Shown in pieces: positions 24,662-33,433 of a DNA stretch of 50,354 nt (position 1 is its first letter; every line of letters begins with the position of its first letter). The notes below the pieces were generated by a model. The model was not told where the DNA came from and made no database searches. It worked only from the letters and a program-made list of their open reading frames with translations. The stretch covers positions 1 through 50,354 of the forward strand of contig CAMOSH010000007.1 in NCBI GenBank assembly GCA_946624575.1, written 5' to 3'. Both the position numbers and the translations under genes were made by a program. The stretch comes from an uncultured Verrucomicrobiota bacterium. Lineage in GTDB: Bacteria; Verrucomicrobiota; Kiritimatiellia; RFP12; UBA3636.

Positions 24662-25330
24662 TTATTTTGCGGCGATCCCAGAGGCGTCGAGGATTTTCGC
24701 GACCACCTCCGCGACCGAGAGCCGCGTCGTGTCTATTCGAATCGCGCCTTCGGGAACTTTGAGAGGTGCGGTCTTTCGCGACGAGTCGATCTTGTCGCGG
24801 TTCAGGAGCGACGCCTTGACCTGCTCGGTCGTCTGCACGAAACCCTTGCCCGCGTCCTCCTTTTGGCGGCGGCGGGCGCGTTCGTCGGGATCGCAGTCGA
24901 GATAAAAGCGGCACTTGGAATCAGGGTACACGACCGAACCTATGTCGCGCCCCTCCACGACTATGTCGCCAAGCTCGGGGAGCTTGCGCAGCCAGCCAGT
25001 CACTATCGCGCGAACTTCGGGAACCGCGGACACCGGGCTGACGTTTGCGTTGATTTCCGGCGTGCGTATCAGGTCTCCTGGTTCCCGTCCGTCGACCAGA
25101 TAGGCCACGCGGTTTCCGCGAACCGCGAATTCGACTTTGACATTAGGCGCGAAAGCCGCCACGGCGGCGGGATCGTCCGTCGGGACGCCTGCCTTGAGCG
25201 CCTGCCAGGTCATGATCCTGTAGAGGGCGCCGGAATCGACGAAAAGGACTCCCGTGCCGTCGGCTACGGCGCGCGCGGTCGTGGATTTCCCGGAGCCGGC
25301 TGGACCGTCGATGCAAATGACCTTGTTCAT
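24662..25330 (-). CDS. cmk: Cytidylate kinase
   Basis: The 222-residue protein begins MNKVICIDGPAGSGKSTTA, with the P-loop GPAGSGKS at 9-16 and Lys15. DSGALYRIMTW is the CMP-binding segment of this family, and IVVEGRDIGSVVYPDSKCRFYL is the conserved GRDxGTVVFPxA-type motif. RRQKEDAGKGF and NRDKIDSSRKTAPL form the LID and C-terminal contacts. The enzyme phosphorylates CMP and dCMP to the diphosphates. Length is standard. It follows the UDP-glucuronate decarboxylase gene by 53 bases on the same strand and converges with the exonuclease gene, with 27 bases between stops. The leader is A-rich and has no clear Shine-Dalgarno. Confidence 0.93.
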   Translation of the reverse strand: MNKVICIDGPAGSGKSTTARAVADGTGVLFVDSGALYRIMTWQALKAGVPTDDPAAVAAFAPNVKVEFAVRGNRVAYLVDGREPGDLIRTPEINANVSPVSAVPEVRAIVTGWLRKLPELGDIVVEGRDIGSVVYPDSKCRFYLDCDPDERARRRQKEDAGKGFVQTTEQVKASLLNRDKIDSSRKTAPLKVPEGAIRIDTTRLSVAEVVAKILDASGIAAK

Positions 25331-25383
25331 CTTATTTTTGTCGTTGGAAACATGCGGCGAGGGCGACGGGTGCGTTTCCCGCC

Positions 25384-26373
25384 TCACTGCGCCATTTGGA
25401 GGGAGCGGAAGTATTCGATGGTGCGCGGCAGTCCTTCCGACAGGCGGACGCGCGGCTCCCATCCGAGGAATTCCTTGGCCAGCGAGATGTCCGGCCTGCG
25501 GCGCTTCGGGTCGTCCTTGGGAAGATCCTGGTAGACGATCGAGCTCTTCGAGTCGGGGAGGAATTTGAGAACCATTTCCGCAAGTTCGAGCATCGTGAAC
25601 TCGCCGGGATTCCCGATGTTGAGCACCGGCACGTCGAAACCATGGGACGTGAAAAAGCGCGCGGTTTCGTCCGCCGGTTTGGCCATGAACGCCTCGATGG
25701 CGTTCACGAGGTCGTCGACGTATTGGAAGGAGCGCGACTGCTTGCCGGAACCGTAGATTGTGATGTCGCGGTTCTGGAGCGCCTGGACGATGAAATTCGA
25801 GACGACCCGGCCGTCATGCGGGTGCATGTACGGGCCGTAGGTGTTGAAGATGCGGATCATGCGCACGTCGACGCCATACTGGCGGCGGTAGTCAGCGCAG
25901 AGGGTTTCGGCGGCGCGCTTGCCCTCGTCGTAGCAGCTGCGGATGCCGATGGTGTTCACGTGCCCCCAGTACGTTTCCGGCTGCGGATGGACGTCCGGGT
26001 CGCCGTAGCATTCCGAGGTCGAAGTGTGGAAAACCCGGGCCTTTGTCTTGAGCGCCAGCTCAAGGGCGTTCATGATGCCGAGGATGGAGGTCTTGGTCGT
26101 TTCGACCGGGTTGTGCTGGTAGTGGATCGGCGAAGCGGGGCAGGCCAGATTGTAGATTTCGTCGAACTGGCCCCAGAACGGCTGCGTCACGTCGTGGACG
26201 AGAAAGGTGAACTTCGGGTTGTCCAGGAGGTCGTAGATGTTGGACTTGGTGCCGGTGAACAGGTTGTCGAGCACTGTGACTTCGCAACCCTGCGCGAGGA
26301 GACGCCTGGCCAGATGCGAGCCTATGAACCCGGCGCCGCCGGTAATCAGGCACTTTTTCGTGTTTCCGATCAT
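25384..26373 (-). CDS. UDP-glucuronate decarboxylase (UDP-xylose synthase), extended SDR
   Basis: The 329-residue protein has the NAD-binding Gly motif [10 protein letters not shown] (11-20) and the SDR catalytic set with Tyr148 and Lys152 in [11 protein letters not shown]. That SCYDEGKR string, with [23 protein letters not shown] and [22 protein letters not shown], is diagnostic for UXS-type enzymes rather than for epimerases or 4,6-dehydratases. It converts UDP-glucuronate to UDP-xylose, a donor for surface glycans, so it may feed the polysaccharide operon elsewhere in the window. The start at 26373 is the ATG just before the Rossmann strand. The leader has no Shine-Dalgarno; it is CT- and A-rich. 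Confidence 0.93.
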   Translation of the reverse strand: MIGNTKKCLITGGAGFIGSHLARRLLAQGCEVTVLDNLFTGTKSNIYDLLDNPKFTFLVHDVTQPFWGQFDEIYNLACPASPIHYQHNPVETTKTSILGIMNALELALKTKARVFHTSTSECYGDPDVHPQPETYWGHVNTIGIRSCYDEGKRAAETLCADYRRQYGVDVRMIRIFNTYGPYMHPHDGRVVSNFIVQALQNRDITIYGSGKQSRSFQYVDDLVNAIEAFMAKPADETARFFTSHGFDVPVLNIGNPGEFTMLELAEMVLKFLPDSKSSIVYQDLPKDDPKRRRPDISLAKEFLGWEPRVRLSEGLPRTIEYFRSLQMAQ

Positions 26374-26419
26374 CGTTTTTATCGTTTTGGAGGGGGAACA
26401 ATGTTCGTGAAGTGCGAAA

Positions 26420-26448
26420 ATGCTACCGCAACTCGCTGATTCGGGCAA
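26420..26448 (-). promoter_or_regulatory. Promoter of the UDP-xylose synthase/cmk operon
   Basis: On the minus strand TTGCCC (26448-26443), 17 bases, TAGCAT (26425-26420). The predicted start near 26413 gives a leader of about 40 bases. It lies just beyond the stop of the upstream ydbH-like gene (26475), so the two-gene unit has its own promoter. Confidence 0.6.
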
Positions 26449-26474
26449 GAAAAATCAGCGCTGCGCCCAGAGTA

Positions 26475-28253
26475 CTAGTGTGCGCGCGGCTCCTTGCTTC
26501 CGGCGCCGGAAGCTCCAGCCGGACGCCTGGAGGAATGCGCGGCGTCGCCTGAGGGATGCGTCGCGGTCTTTGGTAGCGTCGCGGCGCGCAGTCCGGTGTT
26601 GAGAACGTCCTCCAGCGCTCCGTTGAATGCAAGTTCGAGCTTGACCGGCACCCTCGTCGATTCGGGCCCGCCCACTCCTTCCAGCTTGACGGCCAGCCGG
26701 CCTGTGCCATCGCGGTTCTGCGTTAGGTCCATGCGGGCCGCGGTGTAGTCGAGCGACGTGAGCGCCTGCGCGAGATTGCGGCACGTTTCGTCTGGAATCC
26801 CGGCCTGGGCGAGATTGTCGATGATCGCCGAGCTGTCGCTCAGCTCAAGCCGCCCGACTTCCCCCGGGGGCGAGTAGAGGAACGCGTTGCGCAGATGGAT
26901 GCTGTTCCCTCCTCGCAGGAAAAGCGGCAGCTTGCCGTAGAGGCGCCCGGTGGCGGTGCCTTTCACGCCAGGCAGGAACTCAAGGAATTTCCCAGCGTCG
27001 ATGTTGTCGAGGAAAAGCGTGAATCCGGCGTTGAGGCGTTCCGGGTCGAAATGCAATGCGTAGACGTGGATCGCGCCGTCGCAGAATGCCAGCGATCCTT
27101 CGGTCAGCAGCAGGGTCTTGAGGTCGGAGCGGAACCAGAACGACCCTCGTCCGAACGTGAAATCCGCGACGTTCGCCGAGTCGAACAGGATTCCGAACGG
27201 CTTGACGTCGAAGTGCGATCCGAACCCTTCGACGGGCAGCCAAGCCCGTGCTCCGGAAACCGCGAACGGCGTCTTGCCGAAATCGCCTTCGGCGGCGATT
27301 CCGAAAGCGCGGATCCCGCAGTTCCACAGCGGCACCGGGTCGCCGGGCGCCTTCGCGCAGCTCACTGTTCCGGTCACCGATCCGGAAAGCGCGCGCAGGG
27401 CAAGCCCCGTCGGCGCGAATGCCTTGAGCAGCGGGGCGACGAGAGGGTCAGTGGCGTTGAACGAGCCGTCCGGAAGCGCCGCGGAAAACTCGAAGCCGCC
27501 GCCTTCCGCGCGCGCGGCCGCCTCCGCGTGCCATGGCAGGCCCTCGGCGGCAAGGCGAAGTGTGGCCGACGCTGCGCGCGTGGAGACGCCTGTTCCGTCG
27601 GAAAGCGCGGTTTCCAGCGCGAGGCGAAGCTGCGGAAGCGATTCGCCGCAGTCGCGCAGTTCAGGAGACCACGCCAGAGTGGCGCTCTGGTTGACGAGCG
27701 TCGGGCCGGACGCGGACCCGGAAAGCGATCCGCCGAACAGTTTTCCGGAAACCGACGCGCGATATCCCGCGTCGCGGAAGCGCCGCAGTTCCAGCGAAGC
27801 TACCGCGCGGGAGTCCGGGAGCGCCGCCGCGACGGCTGGCGGAAGCGAATCGGACAAGTCGGCGGAGAGCGTTATGCCGAAATCGGAGATGTCTCCGCGC
27901 ACAAGCCCCCAGGGCGTGTAGCGAGCACGGACGCGCGAGATTTCGGGCCTGCCAGCGACGGCGCCGAGCCGGATTCCGTGCGCGGAAAGCCCGAACGGCG
28001 AGATCGATTCCACGGTGCAGGAAGACGATCCAGGTTCGCCAAAGTCGAGATAGTGCCGCGCAATGCGTTCCGCCAGGGCAGCGCCCCAGTGGCGCGGGAA
28101 CGTCGCAGCAAGCGCCAGCGCGGCGATTGCCGCGGCCGTGCGGCGCAACCGCCAGCGCCTTCTCGGCCGCGGCGCCGGTCCGGTGCCGCGCTCGGTGGCG
28201 CCATCAGCGCGCTGCGACGCGGCGGCGTCAGGTTGGGCTGGACTTCCTGGCAT
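26475..28253 (-). CDS. YdbH/AsmA-like envelope protein
   Basis: The 592-residue protein has a low-complexity N-terminus, one signal-anchor helix (TAAAIAALALAATFP, about residue 48) and then a long, mostly beta extracytoplasmic region. The C-terminal part, from GTATGRLYGKLPLFLRGGNSIHLRNAFLY to SPPGEVGRLEL, resembles the YdbH domain of the AsmA-like lipid-bridge proteins that carry phospholipid between the two membranes. That match is by eye and is the main evidence. The start at ATG 28253 lies 8 bases after the stop of the pseudouridine synthase gene; an earlier start would overlap it. The last 35 residues (Ser/Ala/Arg-rich) are likely disordered. If the call is right it implies a Gram-negative envelope. 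Confidence 0.55.
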   Translation of the reverse strand: MPGSPAQPDAAASQRADGATERGTGPAPRPRRRWRLRRTAAAIAALALAATFPRHWGAALAERIARHYLDFGEPGSSSCTVESISPFGLSAHGIRLGAVAGRPEISRVRARYTPWGLVRGDISDFGITLSADLSDSLPPAVAAALPDSRAVASLELRRFRDAGYRASVSGKLFGGSLSGSASGPTLVNQSATLAWSPELRDCGESLPQLRLALETALSDGTGVSTRAASATLRLAAEGLPWHAEAAARAEGGGFEFSAALPDGSFNATDPLVAPLLKAFAPTGLALRALSGSVTGTVSCAKAPGDPVPLWNCGIRAFGIAAEGDFGKTPFAVSGARAWLPVEGFGSHFDVKPFGILFDSANVADFTFGRGSFWFRSDLKTLLLTEGSLAFCDGAIHVYALHFDPERLNAGFTLFLDNIDAGKFLEFLPGVKGTATGRLYGKLPLFLRGGNSIHLRNAFLYSPPGEVGRLELSDSSAIIDNLAQAGIPDETCRNLAQALTSLDYTAARMDLTQNRDGTGRLAVKLEGVGGPESTRVPVKLELAFNGALEDVLNTGLRAATLPKTATHPSGDAAHSSRRPAGASGAGSKEPRAH

Positions 28254-28261
28254 GGCGATGT

Positions 28262-29143
28262 CTATTCCAGTCGCAGAATGCCGAGCCAGCGGTGGAAAAA
28301 CTGTGGCAGAGGCGAAAACACCTTTATCTGGGCGCCAGGGCGCATGGGATGGTCCAGCTCCAGCTCCACCGCGTGCAGCAGAGGACGCGAAAGCGTGACC
28401 AGACGCGGGTCTTCGAGCAGTTTCGAGCCGTGTTCGGCGTCGCCAAGCACGGGGTGGCGCGCCATCGCCAGGTGCCGCCTGATCTGGTGCGTCCGCCCGG
28501 TTTCGATGCGCACGGCAAGATGCGAAGCGCGCGCGTTCGCGCGTATGCACCTGACCTGGGAGAGGGCGCGGCGGCCGTCGATCTGCAAGTCGATCGTCGA
28601 GGACTGCGCGTCCCATCGGCCTTGAACCACGGTGCGGTACGTCTTCGCCACGCGGTGTTCGCGAAAGACGCGCACGATCGCGTCGTGCGCGGCGTCGGAT
28701 TTCGAGAAAAGGACGCAGCCCGTGGTGTCGCGGTCAAGGCGGTGCGACGCGCGCAGGTCGGGATTTCCCGTCTGTTCGCGCAGAAGAGACTCTAGCGAAA
28801 ACGCGGCTTCGTTCACGACTATGCCAGCCGGCTTGTCGGCGACGAGGTAGAATTCGTCCTGCCAGAGGATGGTGGCCTTTGACGGGCGGTTGGAAACTGC
28901 GGTGGGGGAGGGGACTTTCGCGGCCGCGGAGACGACGGCGCCGGGCTTCAGCGCATGGTGGGCCATCCAGACCAGCTGGCCGTCGACCCGCACGACTCGC
29001 GCGTCGATCTGCTGTTTCGCGGCGCGGCGCGAAAGTCCGAGCTTCGCCGCAAGAAAGTCCTGCAGCGACATGCCGTTTTCCGCGCGTGACACGACCCACG
29101 CCGCTGGGCCGCCGCGGTTCCCTCTTCCTGTTGTTTGGTGCAT
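28262..29143 (-). CDS. RluA-family pseudouridine synthase
   Basis: The 293-residue protein has an N-terminal S4 RNA-binding domain (SLQDFLAAKLGLSRRAAKQQIDARVVRVDG, about 25-55) and the RluA catalytic domain. The latter includes DEFYLVADKPAGIVV, ASHRLDRDTTGCVLFSK with the catalytic Asp137, TYRTVVQG and RTHQIRRHLA. It isomerises uridines in rRNA or tRNA; the exact site cannot be told. It starts at ATG 29143, seven bases downstream of a -10 box, so its mRNA should be leaderless. The ydbH-like gene follows 8 bases after it. Confidence 0.9.
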   Translation of the reverse strand: MHQTTGRGNRGGPAAWVVSRAENGMSLQDFLAAKLGLSRRAAKQQIDARVVRVDGQLVWMAHHALKPGAVVSAAAKVPSPTAVSNRPSKATILWQDEFYLVADKPAGIVVNEAAFSLESLLREQTGNPDLRASHRLDRDTTGCVLFSKSDAAHDAIVRVFREHRVAKTYRTVVQGRWDAQSSTIDLQIDGRRALSQVRCIRANARASHLAVRIETGRTHQIRRHLAMARHPVLGDAEHGSKLLEDPRLVTLSRPLLHAVELELDHPMRPGAQIKVFSPLPQFFHRWLGILRLE

Positions 29144-29150
29144 GCGCCGG

Positions 29151-29179
29151 ATGATATCGCACACGGGTGGCGATTGCAA
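29151..29179 (-). promoter_or_regulatory. Promoter of the pseudouridine synthase gene, leaderless, shares -35 with putP
   Basis: On the minus strand the palindrome TTGCAA (29179-29174), 17 bases, TATCAT (29156-29151). The ATG is seven bases beyond the -10, so transcription should start at or next to the start codon. The same hexamer is the -35 box of the divergent putP promoter. Confidence 0.62.
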
Positions 29180-29202
29180 TGCAAGGCTCTTTGCGGTAGA
29201 CT
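29174..29202 (+). promoter_or_regulatory. Promoter of the putP operon, nearly leaderless
   Basis: TTGCAA (29174-29179), 17 bases, TAGACT (29197-29202), followed by CCGCCGCG. The ATG at 29213 is only ten bases past the -10, leaving a leader of about 0-4 bases. The -35 is shared, base for base, with the divergent promoter. Confidence 0.62.
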
Positions 29203-29212
29203 CCGCCGCGCC

Positions 29213-30820
29213 ATGCACAACCTAATCCTAGCCACAAGTCCGTACGTACTGGCCTCATTCGTGGGGTACCTTGCCCTGATGCTCGCGATCGGGGCTGTTT
29301 TCTCGGGTAAAGTAAAAGACATGAACGACTACTATCTCGGTGGTCGCAAGATGAACAAATGGGTCGTCGCGCTTTCGGCCCAGGCGTCCGACATGTCCGG
29401 GTGGATGCTCATGGGGCTTCCCGGCGCAGTGTACGTCGGCGGCTTCAGCGAGGCGTGGATCGGCATCGGTCTCGTCATCGGCACGTACCTGAACTGGAAA
29501 ATCGTGGCGAAGCGCCTGCGCGTCTATTCCCATGCGTGCCGGGACTCCATAACTATTCCCGACTTTCTGACCAACCGCTTCCGCGATCCGACGGGCTTCG
29601 TCGGGCTGATCGCGGCGGCAATCATCCTCGTGTTCTTCACTGTGTACGTGGCGTCAGGATTCGTTTCCTGCGCCAAGCTGTTCGTCTCCACGTTCAACGT
29701 GCCGGATGTCGGCCCGTTGTCGGCATATCACTTCTCGCTCATCGTTGGGGCGGCCGTCATCGTGGCGTACACGTTCCTTGGCGGATACATGGCGGTGTGC
29801 TGGACGGACTTCATCCAGGGCTCGCTCATGTTCCTGGCCGTCGTTCTCGTTCCCGCCATCGTCATGCAGCGCGCCGGCGGGTTTTCCGGAACGGTTGAGG
29901 AACTCAACGCGGTCAACTCCAATCTCCTCAACATCTTCACCAACGCGTCCACCGGTCGCGCGATGACGCTCTTCGGCGGAGCCGGCCTCGTTTCCGGGCT
30001 GGCCTGGGGGCTTGGCTATTTCGGAATGCCCCACATTCTTGTGCGGTTCATGTCCATCGGCAATCCGGCCGAAGTCAAGGGCGCGCGTCGCATCGCCATG
30101 GCCTGGGTCGTGATCTCCCTTTTCGCCGCCGTGTTCGGCATCGGCATGCTCGGCCACCTGTATCTGAAGCAGCGCGGCCTCGACATTGCGGACGTGGGCG
30201 GCGACCCCGAAAAGATCTTCATGGTCATGGTGAACGGCATCTTCGACGGCGGCCCGCTCTCCAAACTCACGGCCGGCGTCCTGCTCTCCGCGATCATGGC
30301 GGCGATCATGTCCACGGCCGATTCCCAGCTCCTCGTCTCGGCCTCCGCGTTTTCCAACGACTTGTACAAGCGCGTCATCCATCGCGGCGCCTCTGACCGC
30401 GAACTCGTCCTGGTGAGCCGCGTGGCTGTTGCCGCCGTGGCCGTCGTGGCGCTCGTGCTTGCCTCCATGAACAACACGGAATTCGCCAAGCGCGTGATGA
30501 GCATGGTTTCGTTCGCGTGGGCCGGATTTGGCGCCGCGTTCGGACCTGCGATTGTCCTGGCCCTTTTCTGGAGGCGCACCACACTGGCCGGCGCGTCGGC
30601 CGGCATGGTCGTTGGCGCCGTTTCGGTCTTCGTGTGGAAGTTCGCCGTCGCTCCGCTCGCCGACAGGGGCGGTCCCTCGTTCTGCGGGGTCTACGAGCTG
30701 GCTCCAGCGTTCTTTTTCTCGCTTGTGGCAATCGTCGTGGTCTCGCTGCTGACAAAGCCGCCGGCCAAGGAGATCCTCGACGAATTCGACGGTGTCGGCA
30801 ATGCCAATGGCGGCGAATAG
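29213..30820 (+). CDS. putP: Sodium/proline symporter (SSS family)
   Basis: The 535-residue protein has about 13 membrane helices and the PutP-type N-terminus: DYYLGGRKMNKWVVALSAQASDMSGWMLMGLPGAVY, with the Na+-site Ser/Ala-Asp region in helix 2. GYMAVCWTDFIQGSLMF (helix 6) and AAIMSTADSQLLVSASAFSNDLYK (helix 9, with the conserved Ser-Thr Na+ ligands) also match. It imports proline or a related compound with Na+. It is the first gene of a plus-strand operon, followed after 16 bases by an outer-membrane porin, which suggests a paired route across both membranes. The leader is almost absent. Confidence 0.9.
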   Translation: MHNLILATSPYVLASFVGYLALMLAIGAVFSGKVKDMNDYYLGGRKMNKWVVALSAQASDMSGWMLMGLPGAVYVGGFSEAWIGIGLVIGTYLNWKIVAKRLRVYSHACRDSITIPDFLTNRFRDPTGFVGLIAAAIILVFFTVYVASGFVSCAKLFVSTFNVPDVGPLSAYHFSLIVGAAVIVAYTFLGGYMAVCWTDFIQGSLMFLAVVLVPAIVMQRAGGFSGTVEELNAVNSNLLNIFTNASTGRAMTLFGGAGLVSGLAWGLGYFGMPHILVRFMSIGNPAEVKGARRIAMAWVVISLFAAVFGIGMLGHLYLKQRGLDIADVGGDPEKIFMVMVNGIFDGGPLSKLTAGVLLSAIMAAIMSTADSQLLVSASAFSNDLYKRVIHRGASDRELVLVSRVAVAAVAVVALVLASMNNTEFAKRVMSMVSFAWAGFGAAFGPAIVLALFWRRTTLAGASAGMVVGAVSVFVWKFAVAPLADRGGPSFCGVYELAPAFFFSLVAIVVVSLLTKPPAKEILDEFDGVGNANGGE

Positions 30821-30836
30821 TCAATTCGCATCGACA

Positions 30837-32162
30837 ATGAACAAACTTCTCGCCAGCGCCGCTGCGGCTTTTGCCGCCGGCGCTTTTTCCTTCTCCGCGG
30901 CCGAAGAGGCGCCGCCGCAGGCCCCGGACGCCGTGCGCTTCCGCGCAGGCGCCGACCTGCGCCTTCGTCTGGAGGCGTTCGACGACATACCGATCCGCAC
31001 CGCTGCGCCTTCGGTCACGCGCGGCGGCTACAACAACTACTTCCGCGTCCGCACCCGCATTTCCGGAGGCGTCGACTTCGGCGACGCTTTCTCCATTGAC
31101 GCCCGCGCAACTGACGAATTCCGCGTCAGGAACCACGGCGGAAAGTCGTACGAATGGCCGGACGAGGCCGTGATCGACCAGTTCGCGCTTTCCGTGCGCG
31201 GACTGTTCGACGGGCGCGTCGATCTTCGCGTCGGGCGGCAGGATGCGGTTCTCGGCTCCGGCAGGCTCTTCGCTGAAGGCACTGCCAAGGACGGTTCCCG
31301 AACCCAGTATTTCGACGGCGTTCTGGCCCGCGTCAGGCTGGCCGAAAAGACTACGCTCGACGTGTTCGGCTTTTACGGAAGCTGCGAAAACGATCTGGCG
31401 GTCGGCCACGAGCATCGCGACGTGACCGGCCTTTCCGGCGGCTACAACGACATGGACGAGGCGACAGCGGGGTTCTTCTTCGAGGACCGCTCCATGCCGG
31501 ATTTGGGCTGGGGCCTGTACTACGTCTGGCTGCGCGACACGGCCTGGCGCACCGCTGCGGGCGTCCACGTCCCGCACGAGGACGTCCACACTTTCGGCGT
31601 CCGTCTGCTCCCGCGCTTTGCCGACGAGTTCTCCGGGGAGTTCGAAGGCGCGTTCCAGTTCAGCGAAAGCGACGGCTACGACAGGAGGGCTCTTTTCGGT
31701 CTCGCGTCGCTGGCCTGGTCTCCCTTCTCTCGGACGACCTTTTCCGCGAACGCGCTGCATTTGACTGGCGACGATCCCGGCACGGGGCGTCGCGAGGACT
31801 TCAACATCCTGTTTGGCCGTTATCCGTGGATCAGCGAACTTCTGCTCTACGGGTTCGATGGCGACGGCGTGGGCACGTGGCGCAACCTGACGAGTCTCTG
31901 GCTGGAGGCGAAGGTCGCCCCTGCCGATGGACATTCCGTCAAGTTCACTGCCGGTCCGGTTTTCGCACCAGAGCGCGACGGCGCAGGAGGCGGGGATTTC
32001 CGCGGCTGGCTGGAAACCGCATTCTGGAGTTTCCCGGTCTGCTCCGGTCGCCTGGGCGCCCTGACGGGGCATCTGTTCCTGGAACTGTTCGAGCCGGACG
32101 ACTACTATGTGTCCGACGCCACCGCATATTTCTTCCGTGCGCAACTTAACTGGGCATTCTGA
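30837..32162 (+). CDS. Alginate-export-type outer-membrane porin
   Basis: The 441-residue protein starts at ATG 30837 (MNKLLASAAAAFAAGAFSFSAAEE), which gives a signal peptide cleaved near SAA-EE. The mature part begins FRAGADLRLRLEAFDD and continues with NYFRVRTRISGGVDFG, IDQFALSVRGLFDGRVDLRVGRQDAVLGSGRLFAEG and TQYFDGVLARVRL, the pattern of the Alginate_exp family of 18-stranded barrels (AlgE-like). It ends with an aromatic residue (NWAF), the usual C-terminal signal for BAM insertion. Despite the name, family members in non-alginate makers usually serve as solute porins. It sits between an inner-membrane symporter and a chromate-type transporter. Confidence 0.75.
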   Translation: MNKLLASAAAAFAAGAFSFSAAEEAPPQAPDAVRFRAGADLRLRLEAFDDIPIRTAAPSVTRGGYNNYFRVRTRISGGVDFGDAFSIDARATDEFRVRNHGGKSYEWPDEAVIDQFALSVRGLFDGRVDLRVGRQDAVLGSGRLFAEGTAKDGSRTQYFDGVLARVRLAEKTTLDVFGFYGSCENDLAVGHEHRDVTGLSGGYNDMDEATAGFFFEDRSMPDLGWGLYYVWLRDTAWRTAAGVHVPHEDVHTFGVRLLPRFADEFSGEFEGAFQFSESDGYDRRALFGLASLAWSPFSRTTFSANALHLTGDDPGTGRREDFNILFGRYPWISELLLYGFDGDGVGTWRNLTSLWLEAKVAPADGHSVKFTAGPVFAPERDGAGGGDFRGWLETAFWSFPVCSGRLGALTGHLFLELFEPDDYYVSDATAYFFRAQLNWAF

Positions 32163-33399
32163 CGCGAAGCCGGGGCGGTTCCGGGCGCTTTTTGCCCTCT
32201 TCCGGGAGTGGTTCCTGATTTCGCTGCTCGTCGTTGGCGGCGGCTACGCGATAATAGTCGCGGCCGATGACGTCTTTGGCCGCCGTCTCAAGTGGCTTCG
32301 CGAGGGGGAGCTGCTCGAGCGTCTGCCAGTGTTCCAGTCCATTCCCGGGCTGATCGCCGGCAACAGCGCGATCTACGTGGGCCTTCGCGTGGCCGGGTTC
32401 GCAGGCGCGGCCGTTTCCATGTTGGCTGTCGCCTTGCCTTCTTTCGTGATCATTTTGGCGGTGGCGCGTGGATACGATTGCCTGCCCTTGAAGAACGAGC
32501 TTCTTCAAGGTGCGTTTCTCGGACTGCGCGGAGTTCTGACCGGAATCATTCTCGCGACGATCGTCACGACGTGGCGGCGCGTGATGCGCGGCGCGTGGTC
32601 GTGGTTCGCGCTTGTGGCAGGACTCGTGGCCATGGAGTGTTGCGGCGTCGCTCCCGCCGGCGTCCTGGTGACGTGCATGGTGGCTGGCATCGCGCTTGAA
32701 TTCCTTCTGCCAGCCGCGTTCGGCTCCGCCCGCGTCGCGGGGGAGTCCGACGACGCCGTCGAGACGGGGAAGCCCGTTGTCGGCGCCGGCGACGTTCGCC
32801 GTCTTCCGCTGGCGGCTCTTGCGGCGGCGCTCTGCTGCGCCCCGATGCCCGGCGTGTTTTTCACGTTCGCGCAGTTCGGCCTGCTCTGTTTCGGTGGCGG
32901 CAATGTGCTCGTCCCGATTTACGTTCGTACGTTCGTGGGGCCGGCCGCCCCGCTCCTCCAGCTGACCCCTGACCATTTCGGGAACCTGTTGGCCGTGACT
33001 CAGATGACTCCCGGCCCCATAAGCGTGAACGCCGCGACGTTCTTCGGGTACAAGCTTGGCGGCGCGCTCGGATCGTTCGTCGCCACGGCCGGACTGCTTT
33101 TCCCGTCGTTCATCCTGCTCGTCCTGGCGCTTCGGTCGCTGTCGAAGTGGCGGCGCAGCCGGATTGTCCGAGGGCTGCTGCTCGGCGTCGCTCCGGCGAC
33201 GATGTGCCTGATGTGCGACGCCGCGCTCGTCTTTGGCGGGATGTCTGCCTTGGCGGGCGGCGTGTTCCGCCCGGTATCCGCGGCGCTGGCTGTCTTTTCC
33301 ACATGGGCGATGGCGCGCAAGAAGGCCGGGGTCATGCGGCTTGTAGTGTTTGGCGCGGCCATGGGCGTGGCCTGCGCGGCAGTTGGCTGGCGTGGATGA
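32137..33399 (+). CDS. Chromate transporter (CHR/ChrA family), two-domain
   Basis: The 420-residue protein is made of two homologous CHR domains: FREWFLISLLVVGGGYAIIVAADD with QSIPGLIAGNSAIYVG in the first, and FTFAQFGLLCFGGGNVLVPIY with AVTQMTPGPISVNAATFFGYKLGG in the second. The FGGG and TPGP motifs are the family hallmarks. ChrA proteins export chromate; close relatives in anaerobes may carry other anions. The GTG start at 32137 overlaps the end of the porin gene by 26 bases; an ATG at 32107 is also in frame. The overlap argues for co-translation. Confidence 0.82.
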   Translation: MRNLTGHSDAKPGRFRALFALFREWFLISLLVVGGGYAIIVAADDVFGRRLKWLREGELLERLPVFQSIPGLIAGNSAIYVGLRVAGFAGAAVSMLAVALPSFVIILAVARGYDCLPLKNELLQGAFLGLRGVLTGIILATIVTTWRRVMRGAWSWFALVAGLVAMECCGVAPAGVLVTCMVAGIALEFLLPAAFGSARVAGESDDAVETGKPVVGAGDVRRLPLAALAAALCCAPMPGVFFTFAQFGLLCFGGGNVLVPIYVRTFVGPAAPLLQLTPDHFGNLLAVTQMTPGPISVNAATFFGYKLGGALGSFVATAGLLFPSFILLVLALRSLSKWRRSRIVRGLLLGVAPATMCLMCDAALVFGGMSALAGGVFRPVSAALAVFSTWAMARKKAGVMRLVVFGAAMGVACAAVGWRG

Positions 33400-33433
33400 C
33401 GGCGCGACGTTGCGGTACAGGGTTGGTGTTGCG

